Shown here: piece by piece, positions 57,486-64,000 of the stretch | Layout of the letters: each line of letters begins with the position of its first letter | Numbering within the stretch: position 1 is the first letter of the stretch | Assembly: GCA_963575745.1 (NCBI GenBank) | Contig: CAUYUJ010001303.1 | Location: 135,808 to 199,807, forward strand | Length of the DNA: 64,000 nt | Direction of reading: 5' to 3' | Source: Prorocentrum cordatum | Lineage: Eukaryota; Sar; Dinophyceae; Prorocentrales; Prorocentraceae | Notes under the pieces: model-generated | What the model was told of the DNA's origin: nothing | Database searches by the model: none | What the model saw: the letters and a program-made list of their open reading frames with translations, nothing else | Program-made: the position numbers and the translations under genes

Positions 57486-59187
57486 ATGAGGGGGGCAAAC
57501 TTTTTTGTTCCTACACTTGCCACAATGGATGATGCCGTACAGTTTGGCATGTCGTGGTTCGGCGTATTTCCTGAAGATACTGCAAACAACGCCAACAACG
57601 ACAACCCTCCTGCGAGGTTACCGGTCGCATGGGAGAACAATTTTAGAGCGCGACCGACTCGCAGTTCTCACTCCGTTGCAAGACGGGTCGGCATGTGTCG
57701 GGACCATCGTCTCATTGTTCCTGCGTTGCGACATGCCGCCGGCTCAGCCGCGAGGGCGCGCGAACAAACACAAATGGATCTGGACCTCAAAGTGATCAGC
57801 GGGCCTAAGGCCGCGTCGATAGCTGACGGGCTCCTCGCACTCGATGAACCTGAGGGACACGTGTACTTTCATCATGAGGACCATCTGTTTAAAATAAGAT
57901 TGTTCGGGGGCGAAGTTCGAGTGGTTGCCGCCCATTTCATAATGGAACACGCGGGAATAAACCTCACTACACCCGGCAGGGTTACCCTGATTGGAACGGC
58001 AGACTATGCGATCCCAACGATCATCAAGACAATAGTGGATGACAATTGGTTAGTACCAGCACAAAACATGGAACTGGGCCTTCGACCCATAAGGATTTTC
58101 GCAATTATTCGTGAGCTAATCAGCTATTTCATATCGGAGGACCACTTTATTGGTTACCCGGGGCGAATCATTCGTCCCGAAATGACGAGCACGGATGAAA
58201 TTGAATCAAAGAAACGAACCGACGCATATGCCTTGGACTGCCGAATTCGCGCCGCTGTAGAGACAGACGACATCGCAGAAACATGGGCCCACAAGATGGG
58301 CAGGCAAGTACAGATTGACGTCCGTCGCCATGGTGCTATAATACAGGAGGCCATAACTTGGCTACAAGATAAGTATCCTGACCCCGGTACCGATCTTCAG
58401 GACATGGAAGATGGTCCTTTTCCGCACTGCATGCGGACTATATGGTGTCGCTGCAGCAACTGCTGCCAGAAGTATATTGCAGGTTATGAACGGTAGGGAT
58501 AATGATCCTGAGCGCGACGGCGAAGCCGAGATCGTGGGGCCACGTGCGCCTGCTGGGCCAAAAGCAAGACCTTTGTCTCGCACGCCGTCTCTTCGACCTG
58601 GCATCTCAGATGCTCAGGCGTCTGAGGAGGCCACTGGTTCCCCACGTTCTGTCGTCGGCTCAGCCGTGCCGACCAGAGAGGCTAACCTACAAGATCCCAA
58701 CGCGAGGGATCGGTCGGATTTGCGACGCGCGCGCGATGCAGCCATGGATGATGCCTCTGTCGCGGCCGCCGATGATGCCGCCAGCCTCGCGCAGCCCGCG
58801 GCGGTGGGCGCCGCCGCAGGCGCTGCCTCGGATGCTGCCAGCAGTGTCGCAGGACACGGCACCGCATACGACCCTGGCCAGTCCTGCCCTACCCGCGTGA
58901 ATTGAATCTTTGCTGGATATCACCTCCACCGGAACAGGATCACGTGGCTTACTAACGATGAATGGTACACTTTGCCTTACTGGACCTGGCTGTCAAAGTG
59001 GGAGCATGATCATCACTTCCCGCCAAGAGAGGCGGCACTGGTTGGAAGTACTGACAGAGAAAGAGGGCGATCTCGAACGCCTCGTCGCATGGACGTACAG
59101 ACAGGAGGATCGGCGACTTCAAATCCGCCGCCTCCGGCGCCGCCCAGGCGAGAGAGTTCGTGGAATCCGTTCGCGGACCTCAACTGA
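57486..59187 (+). CDS. Accessory ORF 7: C-terminal segment, unknown
   Basis: A 336-codon frame from 57486 with well-ordered composition (H-A-G-I-N-L-T-T-P-G-R-V, N-M-E-L-G-L-R-P-I-R-I-F-A-I-I) and a Cys cluster W-C-R-C-S-N-C-C near 58443-58466. It shifts near 58480 into an Ala-rich linker, passes a TGA at 58903-58905, and finishes with a Trp-rich strand (Y-W-T-W-L-S-K-W-E-H) and N-P-F-A-D-L-N before TGA 59185-59187. Hairpins at 57740 and 58656, both read G-S-A. This appears to be the C-terminus of the whole accessory frame. No domain recognised. Confidence 0.45.
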
Positions 59188-59805
59188 GTGCGGCGCGCGT
59201 GACTCCGTCCGCGGCAGGCGCATACAACACACTTTACCCACACGCTAAGCGTGCTGGGCGCTGACCTCTCTACTGGTCGGCTAAGCTGGTCCAGCGGAGA
59301 GAAACTATTTATAACTATAGTGGGAAACGTCGAGCCTCTTCGGCCTTTGGCCCCCTGGCAGCCACCGCTGAGCCGTAAAAGCTTTTTCGGGTTGGCTCCG
59401 GTGGTTGTGCACATGTGCAGGCTGGGGGTGCTGTGGCTGGATGGGCTCTACGCGGCCCGCCGCGGGGGGAGTAAATATGCTCCTCTCCGCCTCAGACTCA
59501 TTTAGAACTTAACTTAGTTTGCATGCAACGAACTGTCCGCGTGAATTGAAGCTGCGTTTCTGCAGCTGTATAACTGCTCAAACCAGCCGACCTCGGCTGG
59601 CAGGGGAGAAAAGGAGCGCGCTGGGGCGCGCGGGCGATTCGTCGTCGTCCGTTCTCGGCCTTCCTCCCCCCTTCCTACTCCTGTGGTTTAGCTTAACGGA
59701 TATCTGTCTTATCAATGTCTCATCCCGCCTCCGCTCTACCTGAGCAGAGTGAACATGAGATCTTAATTCCTTTGTCATCTTACCCCGGTTCTCAGAGGAA
59801 AGACT
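59188..59805. other. 3' non-coding end of the large element (presumed)
   Basis: After the terminal TGA there are no long frames. A hairpin variant lies at 59271-59294, and a perfect one with the core in the opposite sense (CCAGCCGA, loop CC, TCGGCTGG) at 59583-59600. The single 102-bp-type unit follows. Confidence 0.45.
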
Positions 59806-59870
59806 CATCCCTGGGGGGATGCGATCTGCGAAACTGTCGCCACTTTCGAGAGCTGCTGAGGGGCGCAGCA
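59806..59870 (+). repeat. Single copy of the 102-bp array unit
   Basis: CCTGGGGGGATGCGATCTGC, then GAAACTGTCGCCACTTTCGA and GAGCTGCTGAGGGG, matches the array at 37020-38030 over about 60 bp, on the other side of the coding block. Confidence 0.8.
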
Positions 59871-60125
59871 CAGTGGGCATCCCGCACGTCCTTCTCCTGT
59901 TCTTCGTTCCCGACTCCCCATGTCCTTTTCGAACCTGTAGTTGTCGCCCCTCGTTCTTGTATGGTTCTCCTGCGCATCATGCCATAGGCGCGTGTCCCAA
60001 GTAGCTTACATCTCAAACAACGACGGATCCTGCAATTTGATTGTCCACGCAAGTTTCAGCCAGCTCCTCGCTTCCCATGATACAAATGGGTTGGGTACGT
60101 CACAGGGTAATTGTTATTCGTCCCA

Positions 60126-60158
60126 ACTCCGCTTGTAGGAGGACATGCTCGACCTGAC
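60126..60158. mobile_element. MITE end fragment
   Basis: CTCCGCTTGTAGGAGGACAT followed by GCTCGACCTGA matches the right terminus of the 4176-4323 family; the left terminus was not found. Confidence 0.5.
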
Positions 60159-60541
60159 CCTATTCGGACTGGGCTGGGACGAGGGTAGGTCCGTTCCAGA
60201 TCGTTCCGGAACGCTCTCGAAGCGATCCGGAACGCTCTGAGAAGGCCGCGGTGCCCGAGACATCCTCCATAGCCGCAGGATTTGTTAGATTTATGATGTA
60301 TCCTTACCCGATTTTCATCCTCGTCCTGGCTTCGTCTTACCAATCGTCCCCCCTCCACTCGAGCAGCCAGAACCCAGTGGAGACAAGATTTTGGAGTTGT
60401 GCGCGGAGCTTGCGGGTCGCCGCTGGGCTTGCCCGGCGGCGCTTGCGGCGCCCCTTCCGGCGCGCTCTGGCAGGGCCCCTTCGACTCGCCAAGGGGGGAA
60501 ACGGGTCCTGATGGAATGGGGTCCTTCGACCAAAAGCAATA

Positions 60542-60673
60542 GACACCACCCCACCTACGGCCCTCCATGTTGCGCTGCGGCCCATCGGGGGCCGTAGCGC
60601 ACACCATGCAAACACCCACGCCAGATGACCTGGTATACGCTACGGCCCGTGGGGCCGTAGGTGGGGTGGTGTC
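60542..60673. repeat. Fold-back element with 21-bp perfect inverted ends
   Basis: GACACCACCCCACCTACGGC plus C at 60542-60562 is the exact reverse complement of 60653-60673. An inner pair GGGCCGTAGCG / CGCTACGGCCC strengthens the fold. No coding capacity. Confidence 0.8.
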
Positions 60674-60929
60674 GTTCGTTTTCTGGTCCAGTCCAGAGTT
60701 TTTTTTATTTTCTGTTTTCGGATTCTCGGTGCCCTCCACGGGCCCCGGGACTGGTCAGAGCACGACTCGGGATGATGCAGGCCCCGGGGTCCAGGACCCG
60801 TCTCCCTCAGGGCCTCCGTGCCCCCCATGCTAGCCAAGAGGGGACCTTCGTAAGCCAGGACTCTGGTGGAGTGTCGAGAGTCCTGGCTAGCAGTGCCCTG
60901 GTGTAGGGTGCGGTGGATCCGCGCGCCAG

Positions 60930-61110
60930 GGAATTCAGGGGAGGAAAAGGTACCCATACCTCTACCCTCCCCTCGCTTTCCCTTCTTTGGGGCTTCCTGG
61001 GCCTCCGTCGTTTCCACCGCTGGATTCCCCTCGAAATCCTGATCAGAACGCACCCCAGGAGAGGTCTGGGGAGCAGCGGTATCGGTACCATTTGGTGTCT
61101 TTAGGAATGG
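60930..61110 (+). repeat. Dispersed repeat family B, copy (+)
   Basis: Contains GGAGGAAAAGGTACCCATAC, GGGCTTCCTGGGCCTCCGTC and CCTCGAAATCCTGATCAGAA; see 1283-1440. Confidence 0.65.
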
Positions 61111-61349
61111 GGGGGTCCAGCGCCGACCCAACCGATTCGCGCGGGCCACCGAAAGCTTACTGTAGGTCCGGATCGTGTCGACACGGCGACGACCGCACCG
61201 CGGGCGTTCAAGGTTGAACGGCCATTTGCTCAGCATGGAACGAGATGCGCAACGATAGATGATATGTGGTTTCGGAGAGCCGCGATCCTTGAAGGTTCAA
61301 CGATCCCCGTGGTGTCAGAGATCAAAGCGCAAGTCGTCACGTCACGAGC

Positions 61350-61535
61350 GTGCCGTATACTCCTGCAGCTTATCGCTCCTCTGAGGAAGCCGTCCTGAGG
61401 CACCCGAACTTCCCGGGCGGCCTCTTCTTCGTCGGCGGGCGGCCCCTGCGGAAGGACGACGTCTTCGGCGTGTTGGACAGCATGTACGGCAACCCCCAGG
61501 GATGCTTGGAAGTGGTGCTCGAAGTGCGCAAATCC
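61350..61535 (+). CDS. Possible single exon, unknown product
   Basis: About 60 codons of protein-like sequence (T-P-A-A-Y-R-S-S-E-E-A-V, then G-G-L-F-F-V-G-G-R-P-L and L-E-V-V-L-E-V-R-K-S) before composition turns to Pro-rich filler, suggesting a donor near 61535. No acceptor was settled on. Could be an exon of a gene continuing toward 62.6 kb. Confidence 0.3.
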
Positions 61536-61779
61536 GACGCGGGGATCGATCCATCACTCTCTCCACCAAGCAGACCACCTCAACCCAACCCGAAGGCGCC
61601 AATTTGCCCTCCATTCCCTGTGGGAGCGGGCGTCGGGGAACATTGTGGAAAAGTACAATGGAGCCCGTACCCCTCCCCCAGCCCGAAATTTGGGTCTTCG
61701 GGTTGGGTGTGGGGTGGTCTGGTGGGTTGTCAATAACCATGGGGGTCGATCTTCGGGGGATCGATCTTCGGGGACCTCG

Positions 61780-61796
61780 CAGGCGGTGGATACGGA
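61780..61796 (+). repeat. GGTGGATACGGATATG motif
   Basis: Single-sided relative of the fold-back motif at 4903-4963 and 8322-8510. Confidence 0.35.
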
Positions 61797-62086
61797 TATG
61801 GAGTTGGCTCTGTTTTCCGGGGGCGGCAAGGAGAGGGGTGATGACTCGGGGAGTGTGGATACCATGGCGGAGGCCACGATGCCCCTCCCAGATCTCATGG
61901 CGCCGCTTCGTATTGCTTCCCTGGCCCTCCCCCTCTCTGGGCAGCGCACATGCCGCCGGCCATGATTTGCACCCCCCCCCTCGTGGACGCTCCCGATTTT
62001 TTTTTACACAGCTTGGCAGCCTTGCGTAACGTCGCGGGCAGCTGGGCCACTGCCAGAGGGCTCGCGACTCGTGCGCGAGGCCCTGG

Positions 62087-62660
62087 GTGCTCCCCTTCGT
62101 GGGCGCGGGCTCCGTCATGGTCGTGCGCTTCGCTGCCATCTTCGTATGGCGCGTGCTCCATGCCAACAAGGAAGACAGACCCTATTCAGAGACTACGAGG
62201 CGCGCTCTATTCCTCATCGTTGCGGCGCCCAGCGGCGTAGAGTTGCACCATGTCGGGATTGGTCGCATGTACGGCTGGAATAGCTCCTGCCATCTTTGTC
62301 CGCAGCGTCTGGGGATTCCTCGACGCCCTCTTGCAGTTCCCCATAGTTTACGACGCGGGAACTTGCTGTACGCTGAAACAGTGTTTCCTTGTGACCTGCA
62401 AGGTGGTCTGCCTGGCATGCGGATTCGAGGACGCCAACTACGAGAACATGGTGTTGTTTCTTGCCGTTCTCGTAGTGAACGCTTTCTTTTCGCTATTGTA
62501 CGGTCTGGCGTTGCCCATCCGTGGATCAGCGGCTGGCGGCCCACGACGTCGTGGACGTCGACTTGGCTTCGCGCGTTGTAGATCTCGCCATGAGCCGGAT
62601 GCGGAGACAGGAGAGATACGGCAGTTTGAAGAGGAAGGGTCTGCAGCATGGCGCTGAACA
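62087..62660 (+). CDS. Possible membrane-protein fragment
   Basis: Two overlapping frames are hydrophobic: V-M-V-V-R-F-A-A-I-F-V-W near 62115, and from 62250 I-A-P-A-I-F-V, then F-L-V-T-C-K-V-V-C-L-A-C and M-V-L-F-L-A-V-L-V-V-N-A-F-F-S-L-L-Y. The latter looks like two or three membrane segments. Start and splice sites are not resolved; it may be part of a gene with 61350-61535. Confidence 0.25.
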
Positions 62661-63520
62661 CGGCCGACCATTCTCTAATGGCAGAACCGGCAGTCAATTT
62701 CAGCCTCAGGTTCCCGATGGAGCCTTGGTGGAGAGTTCTCGCAGGAGCACGTGCGTGCAGAATCGCAGGCGGTTCCAGCGGCGCCGATTGTGGATCCGCT
62801 TGGGGTGGCGCTGTGCCTCATGCTGATGTCGCGGTCAACAGTGCGAACGCCAATCTTGTACAAACAGCAGTGTGGATGGGCACAGTGCTTTAGTGTGTGG
62901 GTGGATCCTGCGGCGAGTTCTTCATGGTTCTGCTGTAGGAGTGTGCCTAGTCTCTATTTGCGGGGGATCAGGAGTGTTCCTGGCCTATACTAGCGTGGGA
63001 TCAGTTTACAATCGTGCTAAGGGCAGCGACCCCTGGCTAGTTGGAACATGGGTGCGGGATCATTCTCCTAGCGTGCAATCGTGCATTGTGCGAAGGCGGT
63101 GCTGGACGGATGCTGCGACGGATGTTGTTCAATTCACCTTCAAGGCCACGTTTCTCGGGTGTGGTTTGCACCATTCAAGTGCAGCCCACAACAGTCCAAC
63201 GCTCTGCTGCGCACAGTGGGTTCAGGACGTACGTTTTACGCCATTGCCTGAGTGCCCAACGATTTGGCTGCGTACATTGTAAAAGCGTCATTTGCGTAGC
63301 AAGCGCATCTGATGGTACATGAAACCAGGATCTCCGACGGAGTTATACTTCGTGCTTTGTCGGGAATTCTTCTCACATTGGATACATGGATCACATGGCG
63401 CGTTTGAATTGAATTCGGCGTGTTCGCACAACGAGTTTGATTGTGGCACCTTGGCATGATTGGTATCTATATATATACACACGTGTTTGTACACATTCAC
63501 ATCATGCCAAGATGCCGCAG
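62661..63520. other. No recognisable gene
   Basis: Frames of 60-136 codons without motifs; ends in TATATATATACACACGTG. Confidence 0.45.
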
Positions 63521-63710
63521 ATAGAGTGAGAGAGAGAGAGTGAGAGGGATCCATATATGTATATATATATATGTGTGTGTATATATATATAGACTTGCCA
63601 TGGGTAGATTTATGCACGTTTCCTCACACGTGCAGGATTTTGGCATGACCGTCTATACATATATGTATGTGTGTAGCGAGAAAGAGAGAGAAAGAGAGAG
63701 AGAGAGAGAC
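63521..63710 (+). repeat. GA and TA/TG dinucleotide microsatellites
   Basis: (GA)n at 63525-63546, TATATGTATATATATATATG near 63555, and (GA)n again at 63682-63710. Confidence 0.9.
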
Positions 63711-63887
63711 AAACAACATGAGCGAGACATCCATCGCCCGCCGAGGACCCCCGAAGAGCGATCCCCCCGGGCGGTGGTGGCGGATAACCCCCCCCCGCAT
63801 CGCAGCAAGCCTTGATCGAGTACCGCACTCCTGAGGTCGGCGCGGGTCTCCTGAGTCGGCGATGACCCCTTCCTCGAAAGTGGAATG

Positions 63888-63975
63888 TCAGAGGAGGAAG
63901 AAAAGGTACCCATACTTGTATCCTCCGCCCGTTTTCCGCTTTTTGGGCCTCCTGGGAGGCCCTCGTCGCCAAGTC
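63888..63975 (+). repeat. Dispersed repeat family B, copy (+)
   Basis: GGAGGAAGAAAAGGTACCCA to GGGCCTCCTGGGAGGCCCTC, the family B core. Confidence 0.6.
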
Positions 63976-64000
63976 GGGCCTGTCCCCCTACAGGAAGAAC
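63971..64000. mobile_element. MITE left end, cut by the window edge
   Basis: AAGTCGGGCCTGTCCCCCTA followed by CAGGAAGAAC matches the left terminus of the 4176-4323 family, inserted directly behind a family B copy. Confidence 0.55.

Larger units (their letters stand above)
38136..59294. repeat. Family of coding palindromic hairpins, core CGGCTnAGCCG
   Basis: Exact 11-base cores start at 39351, 39938, 40610, 42942, 43678, 49328, 49358, 50048, 50498, 52175, 52292, 53753, 54966, 57740 and 58656. Variants start at 38136, 54130 and 54481 (AGTCG right arm), 49919 and 51722 (CGGCCCAGCCG), 47115, 55111, 56343, 57214 and 59271. Most are extended by complementary flanks that differ from site to site: CACTG/CAGTG at 39938, TTCTCA/TGAGAA at 42942, CCCGT/ACGGG at 52292, TGCCGG/CCCGGCA at 53753, CCAC/GTGG at 54130. 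The loop is one base. They lie in reading frames in linker-like, low-complexity parts. None was seen outside this block. Confidence 0.8.
37020..59870 (+). mobile_element. Large copia-like element with accessory polyprotein (proposed unit)
   Basis: Everything from gag at 38054 to a terminal TGA at 59187 reads on one strand with similar composition. It shares one family of coding hairpins (CGGCTnAGCCG) and is bounded on both sides by the 102-bp unit (array at 37020-38030, single copy at 59806-59870). That the copia genes and the downstream accessory frame form one element is inference. It could instead be a copia copy next to, or inserted beside, another decayed element. No classical LTR pair, primer site or target duplication was found. 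Confidence 0.5.

Noticed and set aside
38843-58905. Reassigned TAG and TGA codons as an alternative genetic code
   Set aside because: The same block also has one-base frame shifts, and other frames end cleanly at TGA; nuclear dinoflagellate genes are known to use the standard code. Decay is simpler.
38136-59294. Coding hairpins as bacterial-type terminators or a CRISPR array
   Set aside because: No T tract follows them, spacing is irregular from 30 bases to several kb, and flanks are site-specific complements rather than spacers.

Overview
The window looks like dinoflagellate nuclear DNA. Three things point there: relics of the dinoflagellate trans-spliced leader (one of about 15 nt fused to a coding region at 11787, one degenerate near-full-length copy at 36-56); copia-type polyproteins with dinoflagellate-style reverse transcriptase wording and a MYVDD active site; and a small gene whose introns hold related terminal-inverted-repeat elements (introner-like). 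Genes are sparse. Most of the sequence is trinucleotide repeat, minisatellite, dispersed repeat and decayed mobile DNA. Species cannot be fixed from the sequence; 100 Ns lie at 5992-6091.

Layout. 1-6 kb: trinucleotide runs and dispersed repeats. About 6.1-8.1 kb: the only clear host gene, an SH3-like-domain gene in at least three exons. 8.1-11.8 kb: minisatellites and MITEs. 11.79-12.76 kb: a spliced-leader-marked retrogene. 14-16 kb: 73-bp, GAGGCT and GGATTCCTAAGG tandem arrays. 20.4-22.4 kb: a decayed LINE (endonuclease and RT remnants). 22.4-31 kb: no convincing gene. 31.06-33.77 kb: a copia-type gag between two copies of a short LTR-like sequence, with a primer-binding-site-like motif. 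34-36 kb: trinucleotide runs.

37.0-59.9 kb is the core of the window: a one-strand coding block of visibly more balanced composition than its GC-rich surroundings. It starts at a 102-bp tandem array, then gag (three CCCH fingers), protease, integrase, RT and RNase H of a copia-like element, then about 11 kb of further same-strand reading frame with SGNH-like, ADP-ribosyltransferase-like and RNA 2'-phosphotransferase (Tpt1/KptA)-like segments. A single copy of the 102-bp unit reappears at 59.8 kb. The frame is broken by single in-frame TAG/TGA codons and one-base shifts, so this copy is probably dead.

Throughout this block, and nowhere else that I could see, sit about 25 tiny hairpins with core CGGCTnAGCCG and locus-specific complementary flanks, inside the coding sequence. 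They are read mainly in two frames (as Gly-Ser-Ala or Ala-Gln/Lys-Pro), and the loop base always avoids a stop in the frame actually used. This translated palindromic element family, together with the accessory domains downstream of a copia pol, is the best candidate for something undescribed.
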